Below are positions 27,079 through 36,306 of a stretch of DNA of 64,000 bases, in pieces. This stretch comes from BOG-908 sp965199235. GTDB taxonomy: Bacteria > Pseudomonadota > Alphaproteobacteria > Acetobacterales > Acetobacteraceae. The first letter of the stretch is position 1. Each line of letters starts with the position of its first letter. The notes under the pieces are model-generated. The model was not told the DNA's origin. It saw only the letters and a program-made list of their open reading frames with translations, and ran no database searches. Location: the NCBI GenBank assembly GCA_965199235.1, contig CBDAQU010000001.1:186001-250000 (forward strand), read 5' to 3'. Position numbers and translations under genes: made by a program.

Positions 27079-27588
27079 ATGTCACTCGGGCACACCGATG
27101 ATACCGCGCCGGCCGCGGCCCATGCCGGCCTCGGCACCCAGGATTGCCGCAAGATCAGCGCGGTGCTGGCGCGCGTCGGCGACAAGTGGCGCATCCAGAT
27201 CGTCGTGCTGCTGGGCCACGGCCCGAGGCGGTTCAATGAGATCAAGCGCATGGTCGGCGGCATCTCGCAGCGCATGCTCACCTTGACGCTGCGGGGGCTG
27301 GAGCGTGACGGGCTGGTGCTGCGGACCGCCTACCCGACCGTCCCCGCCAGGGTGGATTACGCGCTGACCGAGCTGGGCGGGTCGCTCCGCTGTGCCGTGG
27401 AGAGCCTGAGCAGCTGGGCCCGCCTGCACCAGGACGACATAGAGGCGGCGCAGCTCCTGTTCGACAGCCGGCCGGACGCAGGCCCGAACGGGGTCAGCCG
27501 GGCCGCCGTGCCCGATCGAGCACCGCAACCGCTTCGACCTGCGCCGACCACAGGAACTGGTCGATCACCGTCAGCTGCGTCAGGCTGA
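27079..27588 (+). CDS. HxlR-family transcriptional regulator
   Basis: A 169-residue winged-helix regulator. The HxlR core spans about 25-125: CRKISAVLARVGDKWRIQIV, RRFNEIKRMVGGISQRMLTL and the wing GLVLRTAYPTVPARVDYALT. The conserved N-terminal Cys (in QDCRK) is present; in related HypR/YodB/QorR regulators it senses electrophiles. The ATG at 27079 has AAGGAG 8 bases upstream. The last 30 or so residues are Pro/Ala/Ser-rich and are encoded antisense to the end of the convergent RNA methyltransferase gene, so this tail may be a read-through artefact. Confidence 0.85.
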   Translation: MSLGHTDDTAPAAAHAGLGTQDCRKISAVLARVGDKWRIQIVVLLGHGPRRFNEIKRMVGGISQRMLTLTLRGLERDGLVLRTAYPTVPARVDYALTELGGSLRCAVESLSSWARLHQDDIEAAQLLFDSRPDAGPNGVSRAAVPDRAPQPLRPAPTTGTGRSPSAASG

Positions 27589-28735
27589 AGCCGGCCTGCG
27601 CCAGCGTCGCTGCGTCGCGAGCCAGCACGCCTGGGTTGCAACTGACATAGATCACCCGGCCGACGTCGCTGGCCGCCAACTGCGGCACCTGGATCGCCGC
27701 GCCCGCGTAGGGCGGGTCCAGCACCACCGCGGCGGCGCCGGACATCTCCTTGGCGGAGAGCGGCTGGCGCGCCAGGTCGCGCTGGGTCGCCTCCACGCGG
27801 CTGCCGGACTGCGCCCTGCGCAATGCGGCGGCGGCGTGCGCGTCGCCCTCGAACGCCTGCACGCGCACATTCACCGCGACGGGAAAGCTGATCGTGCCGC
27901 AGCCGGCATAGAGTTCGATGATCCGCGAGCGACCGGTCAGACGCGCCGGCAGGCCGGCCAGCACGGCCGACACGATCGCCGCCTCGCCTTCCAGCGAGGC
28001 CTGCAGGAACGCCCCGGGCGGCAGCTCGACACGGTGGCCGGCAAAGACCGTAAACGGCGCGGCCTGCTGGAACGCCGTCTCCGGCGCGCCCGCATCCAGC
28101 GCCCAGGCGATCCGCGGCACGTCGCAGGCGGCGGCCAAGGACGCGAGCTTGCCGCGGTCGGACGGCGCCAGCGGCCCGTCGGTGCGCAGCAGCAGGTCGG
28201 CGCCGGCCCCGGTCAGGTTGGCCAGCAGGGACCCCCGGCGGCGCAGGGCGGCAAGCCCGGACAGCGCGCGCCGCAGCGGGTCCACGAGCGCGAACAGCGC
28301 AGGGTGCAGCACCTCGCACGCGGCCAGGTCGATCACCTGCCTGTCATGCGCACGGTGCAGGCCCAGCACCACGCCGCCGTCCACGCGCTCCACGGCGAAC
28401 TCCATGCGCCTGCGCGACCGCGGCGGCGTGCGGACGAGCGGCCCGAGGCCGGGGACGGTCAGGCCCGCACGCTGCAGCGCCTCGACCACCAGGCCACGCT
28501 TCCACGACGCGTAGGCGTCGTCCCCCCAATGCTGCACCGCGCAGCCGCCGCAGCCTTCGGCGAAGTGGCGACAAGGTGGCTGCACCCGCCCGGCGCCCGG
28601 CTGCAAGATCTCCAAAACCTCGCAGCGGGCGTGGTCGCCCTGCCGCACGCGCACCGTCTCGCCCGGCAGGGTGCGCGGGACGTGCAGCGGCCCGGCACCG
28701 GGCCTGAGCACGACGCCGTCGCCCGCGCTGCCCAT
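27494..28735 (-). CDS. 23S rRNA (uracil-5)-methyltransferase family protein (RlmD/TrmA-like)
   Basis: A 413-residue class I RNA methyltransferase. Cys55, Cys62 and Cys65 (CRHFAEGCGGC) are the iron-sulfur ligands of RlmD/RumA-type enzymes. The SAM motif is ELYAGCGT, then DPPYAG, and the catalytic cysteine lies in YVSCNPG. The ATG at 28735 leaves a TRAM domain that seems to lack its first strand; sequence upstream in frame reads SVVTIDR, as expected for that strand, but there is no normal start codon. The 3' end overlaps the convergent HxlR gene by 95 bases. Confidence 0.88.
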   Translation of the reverse strand: MGSAGDGVVLRPGAGPLHVPRTLPGETVRVRQGDHARCEVLEILQPGAGRVQPPCRHFAEGCGGCAVQHWGDDAYASWKRGLVVEALQRAGLTVPGLGPLVRTPPRSRRRMEFAVERVDGGVVLGLHRAHDRQVIDLAACEVLHPALFALVDPLRRALSGLAALRRRGSLLANLTGAGADLLLRTDGPLAPSDRGKLASLAAACDVPRIAWALDAGAPETAFQQAAPFTVFAGHRVELPPGAFLQASLEGEAAIVSAVLAGLPARLTGRSRIIELYAGCGTISFPVAVNVRVQAFEGDAHAAAALRRAQSGSRVEATQRDLARQPLSAKEMSGAAAVVLDPPYAGAAIQVPQLAASDVGRVIYVSCNPGVLARDAATLAQAGFSLTQLTVIDQFLWSAQVEAVAVLDRARRPG

Positions 28736-28793
28736 GCGGTCGATCGTGACGACCGATTCGGCGAGCGCGGTAGAGTGTCGGCCGCGCGGGCGC

Positions 28794-30914
28794 TCAGCCC
28801 TGGGGATCGTCGCTCACGGTTTCCGGCGCGCGCGCGCGGCGCGGCAGCGTCATGAAGGCAGGCACGTCGTCGCCAAACCCCAGCACGGCCGGGCCGAAAT
28901 CTTCGTCCCGCCGACGGAAATCGCGCGACTGGCCGCGATCGAAACGCTGTTCCGGACGGGGTTCGAAACGCTCCACGCGCGCCTGCGGCCGCTGCTCCTG
29001 ACTGGACGGATCCTGCGGCACTGCCTGCTGCACGGAGACGGGCGGCGCGGGCGGCTCCGCTTCGGGCCGCGCCCGCTCGGCCGTCCGCCCCCGTCCACGG
29101 CCGCGCGGCCGTGCGGCCTCGTCCGCCGGCGCGGGCCGCTGCTCGCGCCCGCGCGCCGGTTTCGCCTCGCCCCGCCCGCCTGGCGACTTGGCACCGCGCC
29201 CGCGGCGCTTGCGGCTGTCCGCCTCCGCCCACTCCACCACGTCGAGTTCCGGCACCACGATGCGCGGGATCGCGAAGCCCGTCAGCTTCTCTATCGCGTC
29301 CACCGCCAGCCTGTCCTCGGGCGAGCACAGGGTGAAGGCGTGTCCGGTCAGGCCGGCGCGGCCGGTGCGGCCGATACGATGGACGTAATCCTCCGCGTGG
29401 TGCGGCACGTCGAAGTTGAACACGTGGCTCAGGCCGCCGATGTCGATGCCGCGCGCTGCGACATCGCTGCAGACCAGCAGGCGCAGCTCGTTCTTCTTGA
29501 ACTTGTCCAGCGTCGCGAACCGCGCCGGCTGCGACATGTCGCCGTGCAGGGAGCCCACGGAGAAGCCGTGCCTGGAGAGCGACTTGTAGAGGATGTCGAC
29601 GTCGCGCTTGCGGTTGCAGAAGATCAGCGCGTTGGCCACCTCTTCGGACCGGATCAGCCGGCGCAGCGCCTCGCGCTTGTCGTGCTCGGCGACCAAGGCG
29701 AGGCCGGCGACGATGGTGGTCGCGACCGATGCCGATCTTGACACCGTTATCACGCGCGGGTTGTCGAGAAAGGCGTCCGACAGACGGCGTATCTCCGGCG
29801 CCATGGTGGCCGAGAAGAACAGCGTCTGGCGGTTCTTCGGCAGCATCGCCACGATGCGCTCGACGTCCGGGATGAAGCCCATGTCCAGCATGCGGTCGGC
29901 CTCGTCGATCACCAGCAGCCTGGCGTCGGTCAGCATCAGGCCGCCGCGCTCGAACAGGTCGATCAGCCGGCCGGGGGTGGCGATCAGGACGTCGACGCCC
30001 TTCATCAGCGCCTCCTTCTGATCGTTGAGGCTTTCGCCGCCGATCAGCAAGGCGTGGCTGAGCTTGAGGTACCTGCCGTACTCGACGAAATTTTCGGCGA
30101 CCTGCAGGGCAAGCTCGCGTGTCGGCTCCAGGATCAGGCTGCGCGGCATGCGGGCGCGGGCGCGGGAGCCGGAGAGGATGTCCAGCATCGGCAGGGTGAA
30201 GCTGGCGGTCTTGCCGGTGCCGGTCTGGGCGACACCCATCACGTCGCGGCCGGACAGCACGGCGGGGATCGCCTGCGCCTGGATGGGGGTGGGGTGCTTG
30301 TAGCCCTTTTCCTCGACCGCGCGCAGGATCGGCTCGGACAGGCCGAGCTCGGCGAACAGCGGCTGCTCCGGCTCCGGCTCGGACTGGGCAGCGAGTTCGG
30401 CGTCGGGTGCGGGGGTCAGCGCCCCGTCAGCCACCAGAACGGCGGGCGCCACAAAGGCGATCGCGGCAAGCTCGCTCACGACGTCCCCAGGGGCAGACCC
30501 CGGAACCGCATCGGTATCGTCCTCGTCGGGCGAGGCGTCGGCTGTCTGCGCCGCTTGCGGCTCGGGGGGTGCCGGCTCGGCCACGATATCGTCCGTGCCG
30601 GGCGCGGCATCGGTCTCGACGGCCTCAATCACCGGCGACGCGGCGCTCGTTTCGAGCGTCGGGGACGCATCGCTCGTCTCGAGCGTCGGAGACGCAACGC
30701 TCGCTTCAAACGGCGGCAACGCATCGCTCGTCTCGAGCGTCGGAGACGCAACGCTCGCTTCGAGCGCAAGCGTGGGATCACTCGTCTCGGGCGCGGGAAG
30801 CGCGTCCGGCTGCACAGGCTCGTCCGCCTCGCAGGCGATGGGTTGGTTCAACAAATCTTCTCGGTCTCGAAAGGGAGGGCAGGCGGGCAGGCGAAGTTGC
30901 GTGGCGGTTGCCAA
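28794..30914 (-). CDS. DEAD-box RNA helicase (RhlE-like) with acidic repeat N-terminus
   Basis: A 706-residue frame, starting at TTG. The helicase core begins near residue 185: Q-motif region, AQTGTGKT (229-236), PTREL (264-268), DEAD (337-340), SAT (368-370), then ARGID and HRIGRTGR in the second lobe. The C-terminus (about 560-706) is basic and Arg/Gly/Pro-rich, as in RhlE proteins. The first 180 residues are acidic and contain 18-residue direct repeats (SVASPTLETSDA). A TTG at 30851 (LNQPIACE) with GAGAAG upstream is an alternative start. It is divergent from the GH15 gene and 58 bases upstream of the RNA methyltransferase gene. Confidence 0.9.
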   Translation of the reverse strand: MATATQLRLPACPPFRDREDLLNQPIACEADEPVQPDALPAPETSDPTLALEASVASPTLETSDALPPFEASVASPTLETSDASPTLETSAASPVIEAVETDAAPGTDDIVAEPAPPEPQAAQTADASPDEDDTDAVPGSAPGDVVSELAAIAFVAPAVLVADGALTPAPDAELAAQSEPEPEQPLFAELGLSEPILRAVEEKGYKHPTPIQAQAIPAVLSGRDVMGVAQTGTGKTASFTLPMLDILSGSRARARMPRSLILEPTRELALQVAENFVEYGRYLKLSHALLIGGESLNDQKEALMKGVDVLIATPGRLIDLFERGGLMLTDARLLVIDEADRMLDMGFIPDVERIVAMLPKNRQTLFFSATMAPEIRRLSDAFLDNPRVITVSRSASVATTIVAGLALVAEHDKREALRRLIRSEEVANALIFCNRKRDVDILYKSLSRHGFSVGSLHGDMSQPARFATLDKFKKNELRLLVCSDVAARGIDIGGLSHVFNFDVPHHAEDYVHRIGRTGRAGLTGHAFTLCSPEDRLAVDAIEKLTGFAIPRIVVPELDVVEWAEADSRKRRGRGAKSPGGRGEAKPARGREQRPAPADEAARPRGRGRGRTAERARPEAEPPAPPVSVQQAVPQDPSSQEQRPQARVERFEPRPEQRFDRGQSRDFRRRDEDFGPAVLGFGDDVPAFMTLPRRARAPETVSDDPQG
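30665..30761. repeat. 54-bp in-frame direct repeat in the helicase N-terminus
   Basis: A 43-bp stretch starting at 30665 recurs exactly at 30719, a period of 54 bp or 18 codons. A more diverged partial copy lies just before. It encodes the SVASPTLETSD repeats of the DEAD-box helicase and is prone to length change by slippage. Confidence 0.8.
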
Positions 30915-30987
30915 ACTCGTAGCCAGCTTGCCGCCGGGCGCGAACTACGCGGGCGCGCATCGCTGAGCGGGATATCTGCAAGCGGCG

Positions 30988-31008
30988 GCGCAAAGTCAAG
31001 CTTTGCGC
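30988..31008. promoter_or_regulatory. Inverted repeat between helicase and GH15 genes
   Basis: GCGCAAAG and CTTTGCGC form a perfect 8-bp inverted repeat (spacer TCAAG) in the 157-base divergent region between the DEAD-box helicase and GH15 genes. It could be an operator for either gene. Nothing else is recognisable in this gap. Confidence 0.4.
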
Positions 31009-31071
31009 GCCAGCAATACCCGCCCAGAATGACCTATCGCGCCACCACGCACATCGAAGGACGTATCGCGT

Positions 31072-32940
31072 ATGACACCAGCCAAGCCGCTGCGGATCGA
31101 AGACTACGCGATGATCGGCGATTGCGTGACCGCGGCCCTGGTCGGGCGCAACGGCTCGATCGACTGGCTGTGCCTGCCGCGCTTCGACAGCGGCGCCTGC
31201 TTCGCCGCCCTGCTGGGCGACAGCAGCAACGGGCGTTGGCTGATCGCGCCGGAAGACACCGGCGCCACCGTCAGCCGGTCCTACCAGGACGGCACGATGA
31301 TCCTGGAGACGGTGTTCACCACCGGCACGGGCAGCGTCGCCGTGATCGACTTCATGGTGCCCGAAGCCGCCAACGTGACGCTAGTCCGCCTGGTGCAGGG
31401 ACGACGTGGCCAGGTGGCCATGCACTTGGACATGGCGTTGCGGATGGATTACGGCATCTCCGTCCCCTGGGTGACGCAGTTGCCCGATCATTCGGGCCTG
31501 TGCGCCATCGCAGGCCCCGAAATGGTCCTGCTGCGCACGCGGGTGAAGCTGGTTGGGCAGGACATGCGCACCACGGCGCAGTTCAAGGTTGCCGCGGGCG
31601 AGACGGTCTCATTCGTGCTGAGCCATGAAAAGTCGCATTTGGCGCCGGTGCCCGCCATCGACGTGGACGCGGCGCTGGCGCAGACGCAGGATTACTGGGC
31701 GCGCTTCATCGGCCGTTCCCGCTACGAGGGGCCCTACAAGGCGGCCGTGCAGCGCTCACTGCTGACCCTGAAAGCGCTCTCCTACGCGCCTACCGGCGGC
31801 ATCGTCGCAGCCGTTACCACGTCGCTGCCAGAGCAGATTGGCGGCCCGCGCAACTGGGATTACCGCTACTGCTGGCTGCGCGATGCGAGCCTGACACTGT
31901 TCGCGCTGATGGAGGCCGGCTTCACCGAGGAAGCCTCGCGCTGGCGCGACTGGCTGCAGAGGAGCATCGCCGGCAGCGCCAAGCAGATACAGATCATGTA
32001 CGGCCTGCACGGCGAGCGTTCGCTGGACGAGCGCGAACTGCCCTGGCTCGCCGGCTACGAGGGCAGCTCGCCGGTGCGGATCGGCAACGCCGCCAGCGGC
32101 CAACTGCAGCTCGACGTGTATGGCGAGGTGCTGGAATGCCTGCACCAGGCGCGCCGCCACGGGTTGAAGCCGGCGCCGCATGGCTGGTCGCTGCAGCGGA
32201 ACATCGTCGAGCACCTGGCCACCATCTGGGACCAGCCCGACGAGGGGATGTGGGAGATCCGCGGCCCGCGCCAGCATTTCACGCTGAGCAAGATCATGGC
32301 GTGGGTGGCGGTGGACCGCATGATCAAGGACGTCGCGCGCCATCACCTGTCCGGCCCGGTGGAGGACTGGCGCCGGCTTCGCGACACGATCGCCGAGCGC
32401 GTGCTGCGCGAAGGCTACGACCCCGTCCGTAACACCTTCGTGCAGAGTTTCGGCTCCAAGGAGGTCGATGCCGGGCTGCTGCTGATCCCGAGCGTGGGCT
32501 TCCTGCCGGCCACCGACCCGCGCGTGGTGGGAACGGTCAAGGCGGTGGAGGAGGACCTGCTGCAGGACGGCTTCGTGCTGCGCTACCGCACCCAGAGCAA
32601 CGTCGACGGGCTGCCGGAGGGCGAGGGCGCGTTCCTCGCCTGCACGTTCTGGCTGGTCGACGCCTACGTGATGCAGGGCCGCCACGCCGAGGCGCACGCC
32701 GTGTTTGAGCGGCTGCTCGGCCTGTGCAACGATCTCGGTCTGATGAGCGAGGAATACGACCCGGTGCGCCAGCGCCAGGTCGGCAACTTCCCGCAGGCCT
32801 TCTCCCACGTGGCGCTGGTGGCGAGCGCGATGATGCTGTGGAAGGGCCGGCGGCGGGACGCGCACGTGGCGCATGCAAGCGAGCCGTTGCCTGCCGGCGA
32901 CGCCTCGCCCGCCTCGGTGACGGACGCGGCCAGGACGTGA
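31072..32940 (+). CDS. Glycoside hydrolase family 15 protein (glucoamylase/trehalase-like)
   Basis: A 622-residue cytoplasmic GH15 enzyme. The beta-sandwich N-domain begins IEDYAMIGDCVTAALVGRNG and IDWLCLPRFDS; the catalytic (alpha/alpha)6 barrel carries RNWDYRYCWLRDAS and the C-terminal SEEYDP and GNFPQAFSHVAL. Relatives are trehalases or glucoamylases, so the substrate is an alpha-glucoside, possibly trehalose. AAGGA precedes the ATG. Its TGA overlaps the holB GTG (GTGA), linking it to the holB-metG-tatD chain. Confidence 0.9.
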   Translation: MTPAKPLRIEDYAMIGDCVTAALVGRNGSIDWLCLPRFDSGACFAALLGDSSNGRWLIAPEDTGATVSRSYQDGTMILETVFTTGTGSVAVIDFMVPEAANVTLVRLVQGRRGQVAMHLDMALRMDYGISVPWVTQLPDHSGLCAIAGPEMVLLRTRVKLVGQDMRTTAQFKVAAGETVSFVLSHEKSHLAPVPAIDVDAALAQTQDYWARFIGRSRYEGPYKAAVQRSLLTLKALSYAPTGGIVAAVTTSLPEQIGGPRNWDYRYCWLRDASLTLFALMEAGFTEEASRWRDWLQRSIAGSAKQIQIMYGLHGERSLDERELPWLAGYEGSSPVRIGNAASGQLQLDVYGEVLECLHQARRHGLKPAPHGWSLQRNIVEHLATIWDQPDEGMWEIRGPRQHFTLSKIMAWVAVDRMIKDVARHHLSGPVEDWRRLRDTIAERVLREGYDPVRNTFVQSFGSKEVDAGLLLIPSVGFLPATDPRVVGTVKAVEEDLLQDGFVLRYRTQSNVDGLPEGEGAFLACTFWLVDAYVMQGRHAEAHAVFERLLGLCNDLGLMSEEYDPVRQRQVGNFPQAFSHVALVASAMMLWKGRRRDAHVAHASEPLPAGDASPASVTDAART

Positions 32941-33959
32941 CGCTGCCGACGCCGAGGGAGAACTCCAGGCTCACGGGCCATCGCGCCGCCCAGGCCGCCC
33001 TGCTCGATGCGCTGGGGCGCGGCCGCCTGCACCACGCCTGGCTGATCACCGGCCAGGAGGGAGTGGGCAAGGCGACGCTGGCCTACCGCTTCGCCCGGCG
33101 CCTGCTGGCCGGCGGCGACGCCTCGCTGGACATGCCGGCGAACGACCCCGTGTTCCGGCGGGTGGCTGCCGGCACGCATGCCGACCTGCTGACGGTGGAG
33201 CGCGAGTGGGACGACAAGAAGAAGCGCATGAAGAAGCAGGTCGCAGCAGAGACCGTGCGCGGCATTCCGCCTTTCCTGCACCTGACCCCCGCCGAAGGGG
33301 GATGGCGGGTGGTGATCGTGGACGGTGCCGAGGACGTGAACGCACAATCGGCCAACGCCCTGCTCAAGGTTCTGGAGGAGCCGCCGCCGCGCGCCATGCT
33401 GATCCTGGTCTGCTCGGCCGCCGGCCGGCTGCTGCCGACGATACGCAGCCGCTGCCGCCACCTGGCCCTGGCGCCGCTTGCCGCCTCCGAGATGGACGAG
33501 GTGCTGGCGGCCAGCCTGCCGGAGCTGCCTGCCGCGGACCGTGCGACGCTGGCGGGCATGGCGCAGGGTTCGCCAGGCCGCGCGCTGGCGCTGGCCGAGG
33601 AGGGCGGGCTGAAGCTGGCGGCCCTGGCAGGCGAGGTGCTGCAGGCGGGCTCCGACATCGCCCTGGCGCGCGCCTACGAGATGGCCGACGTCCTGCGAGA
33701 ACAGGCGCCGTTCGAGACGTTCATGGGGCTGCTGCACAGCGGCATCGCCTCGGCCGTCAGCGCCAGCCTGCGCGGCACGGCCGATCCCGCGCAGCGGCGG
33801 CTGGTTGAGAGCCGCTCGGCACTGCACTGGGCGGAGACGGCGCAAGCCATCGCCAGGCTGGCCGACGAGACCGAGCGTTCGAACCTGGACCGCAGGCAGG
33901 CGACCGTGGCCGGGCTGGCGCTGATGCGCAGCGGGTTGGCCGCCACGCGCCGCGCGTGA
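32937..33959 (+). CDS. holB: DNA polymerase III subunit delta'
   Basis: A 340-residue clamp-loader subunit. Walker-A-like GQEGVGKAT (39-47), VDGAEDVNAQSANALLKVLEEPP and the SRC-x-H sensor (IRSRCRHL) are typical of DnaX/HolB AAA proteins. The GTG at 32937 overlaps the GH15 stop. The usual upstream gene tmk is missing, replaced by GH15. No classical Zn-finger cysteine set is seen, as in many alphaproteobacterial HolB proteins. metG follows 35 bases later. Confidence 0.92.
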   Translation: MTLPTPRENSRLTGHRAAQAALLDALGRGRLHHAWLITGQEGVGKATLAYRFARRLLAGGDASLDMPANDPVFRRVAAGTHADLLTVEREWDDKKKRMKKQVAAETVRGIPPFLHLTPAEGGWRVVIVDGAEDVNAQSANALLKVLEEPPPRAMLILVCSAAGRLLPTIRSRCRHLALAPLAASEMDEVLAASLPELPAADRATLAGMAQGSPGRALALAEEGGLKLAALAGEVLQAGSDIALARAYEMADVLREQAPFETFMGLLHSGIASAVSASLRGTADPAQRRLVESRSALHWAETAQAIARLADETERSNLDRRQATVAGLALMRSGLAATRRA

Positions 33960-33994
33960 TAACGCCAGCGCGCCGCGCAGGCCCAAGAGACACG

Positions 33995-35533
33995 ATGAAT
34001 TTCTACCTCACGACGCCGATCTTCTACGTGAACGGGTCGCCGCATCTCGGCCACGCCTACACCGCGGTCGCGGCCGACGTGATCGCACGGTTCCACCGGC
34101 TGGACGGACGCGACGTGCACTTCCTGTCCGGCACCGACGAGCACGGGCAGAAGGTGGAGAAGGCCGCGCGCGACGTCGGGTTGGAGCCGCAGGCCTTCAC
34201 CGACCAGGTGTCGGGCGAGTTCCGCTCGATGCTGGCCGCGCTCAACGTGTCGAACGACGATTTCATCCGGACCACCGAGCCGCGGCACCGGCGCGGCGCC
34301 TCGGCGCTGTGGGAGAAGCTGGCCGCCAAGGGCGACATCTACCCCGGCCATTACGAGGGCTGGTACGCCGTCCGCGACGAGGATTACTACGCCGAAGCCG
34401 ACCTCGTCACCCTGGCGGACGGTACCAGGCTGGCGCCGACGGGCGCGCCGGTCGAGTGGGTGAGGGAGCCCAACTACCTCTTCCGCCTCTCGGCCTACCA
34501 GGACAGGCTGCTGGCGCATTACGAGGCCAACCCGGACTTCGTGGGCCCATCGTCCAAGCGGAACGAGATGCTGAGCTTCATCCGCGGCGGCCTGAACGAC
34601 CTCTCGGTCAGCCGGTCGAGCTTCCGCTGGGGCATTCCCGTGCCGGGCGACCAGGAGCAGGTGATGTACGTCTGGCTCGACGCGCTGGCCAACTACATCA
34701 CCGCGCTCGGCTACCCCGACGAGACCGGCCCGCTCTGGCGATTCTGGCCCGCAGACCTCCATCTGGTCGGCAAGGACATCCAGCGGTTCCACGCCATCTA
34801 TTGGCCGGCCTTTCTGATGGCCGCGGGCCTGGCGGTGCCGCGCCGCATCTATGCGCATGGCTGGTGGACGGTGGAGGGCGCCAAGATGAGCAAGTCGGTG
34901 GGCAACGTCGTCGACCCGCTTGCGCTGGTCGCCGCCTATGGACTTGATCCTGTAAGATTCTTCCTGCTGCGCGAGGTGCCTTTCGGCAATGACGGCGATT
35001 TCTCCGCCCGTGCGCTGGTCAACCGGCTGAACGTCGAACTGGCCAACGGGCTGGGCAACCTCGCCCAGCGCACGCTGCCGCAAATCGCCCGCAGCTGCGG
35101 CGGCATGCTGCCCGAAGCCGGTCCGCGCACCGAGGAAGACAGGCAGTTGCTGGACGCGGCCGGCGCGCTGCCGGCGAAGCTGCGGGAGCTGGTCGGGCGT
35201 CAGGCGTTGAGCGAGGCGCTGGATGAGGTGTGGCGGGTGGTGCGTGCCGGCAACGCCTACATCGACCACCAGGCGCCCTGGGCGCTGAAGAAATCCGATC
35301 CGGTGCGCATGGCCCATGTGCTGCGCGTGGTCACCGACACGCTGAGGGTGCTGGCAACCGTGCTGGTGCCGTTCATGCCCGGCAGCATGGAGCGTCTGCT
35401 GGACCAGCTCGGCGTGCCCGTGCCGCTGCGCACCCTGGCCGGCCTGGAAGACGCTCTGCCAGCCGGCATAGCATTGCCCGACCCACAGGGCATATTTCCG
35501 CGCTGGTCTGAGAAGTCTGCCGTAACCCCATGA
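33995..35533 (+). CDS. metG: Methionyl-tRNA synthetase
   Basis: A 512-residue class I aminoacyl-tRNA synthetase. It has HLGHAY (17-22), the KMSKS loop (297-301), WGIPVPGD and the WLDALANYI methionine pocket. It lacks the Zn-binding cysteines and the C-terminal dimerisation domain, the short form common in alphaproteobacteria. The ATG at 33995 is used because MNFYLTTPIFYVNG is the family N-terminus. Its TGA overlaps the tatD start. Confidence 0.96.
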   Translation: MNFYLTTPIFYVNGSPHLGHAYTAVAADVIARFHRLDGRDVHFLSGTDEHGQKVEKAARDVGLEPQAFTDQVSGEFRSMLAALNVSNDDFIRTTEPRHRRGASALWEKLAAKGDIYPGHYEGWYAVRDEDYYAEADLVTLADGTRLAPTGAPVEWVREPNYLFRLSAYQDRLLAHYEANPDFVGPSSKRNEMLSFIRGGLNDLSVSRSSFRWGIPVPGDQEQVMYVWLDALANYITALGYPDETGPLWRFWPADLHLVGKDIQRFHAIYWPAFLMAAGLAVPRRIYAHGWWTVEGAKMSKSVGNVVDPLALVAAYGLDPVRFFLLREVPFGNDGDFSARALVNRLNVELANGLGNLAQRTLPQIARSCGGMLPEAGPRTEEDRQLLDAAGALPAKLRELVGRQALSEALDEVWRVVRAGNAYIDHQAPWALKKSDPVRMAHVLRVVTDTLRVLATVLVPFMPGSMERLLDQLGVPVPLRTLAGLEDALPAGIALPDPQGIFPRWSEKSAVTP

Positions 35534-36306
35534 TGCTGATTGATTCTCACTGCCACCTGGACTACTACTCACGGGAGGAGCGCCCTGGCATCCTGGCGCG
35601 GGCGTCGGCCGCCGGCGTCAGCAGAATGGTGACCATCGGCACCAGGCTGTCGCGGGCCGCCGAACAGTTCGCTTTGCTCGAAGAGGTTCCGCAGGCGTGG
35701 TGCACCATCGGCACCCACCCCCATCATGCCGCGGACGAAGCCCCGCCCGACGTGGACAGGCTGGTGGCCCTGGCATCGCACGAGCGGGTCGTCGGCATCG
35801 GCGAGGCCGGCCTGGACTACCACTACGACACTGCGCCGCGGAACACGCAGGCGGAGGTCTTCCGCCGCCAGATCCGGGCGGCGAGGCTGGCCGGCGTGCC
35901 GGTTTGCATACACACGCGAGATGCCGACGAGGACACGCTGGCCATCCTCAAAGACGAGCAGGATCAGGGCGGCAGCTTCGATTTCCTGCTGCACTGCTTC
36001 AGCTCCGGACGCGAGCTGGCAGTCCAGGCGGTGGCGATGGGCGGCTATGTCAGCTTCTCCGGCATACTGACCTTTCCGAAGTCCGGCGCGCTCCGGGAGG
36101 TCGCGGCCGAACTGCCGGCGGAGCGCCTGCTGGTGGAGACCGACGCGCCGTACCTGGCGCCGGTCCCCCACAGGGGACGACGCAACGAGCCGTCCTACGT
36201 GGCCCATACTGCTCGCATACTCGGCGAAATCAGGGGATTGCAGGCCGAAGCCGTCGCGGAGCTGACGACGCGGAACTTCCACCGCCTGTTCCGCAAGGCC
36301 GCGTGA
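35530..36306 (+). CDS. TatD-family metal-dependent hydrolase
   Basis: A 258-residue TIM-barrel hydrolase; TatD/YcfH proteins are DNases or D-aminoacyl-tRNA deacylase-like enzymes. DSHCHLD (5-11), GEAGLDYHY, IHTRDADEDT, HCFSSG and ETDAPYLAP are the metal-binding motifs. It is coupled to metG by an ATGA overlap and to the MBL hydrolase gene by GTGA, a conserved metG-tatD-MBL order. Confidence 0.93.
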   Translation: MMLIDSHCHLDYYSREERPGILARASAAGVSRMVTIGTRLSRAAEQFALLEEVPQAWCTIGTHPHHAADEAPPDVDRLVALASHERVVGIGEAGLDYHYDTAPRNTQAEVFRRQIRAARLAGVPVCIHTRDADEDTLAILKDEQDQGGSFDFLLHCFSSGRELAVQAVAMGGYVSFSGILTFPKSGALREVAAELPAERLLVETDAPYLAPVPHRGRRNEPSYVAHTARILGEIRGLQAEAVAELTTRNFHRLFRKAA

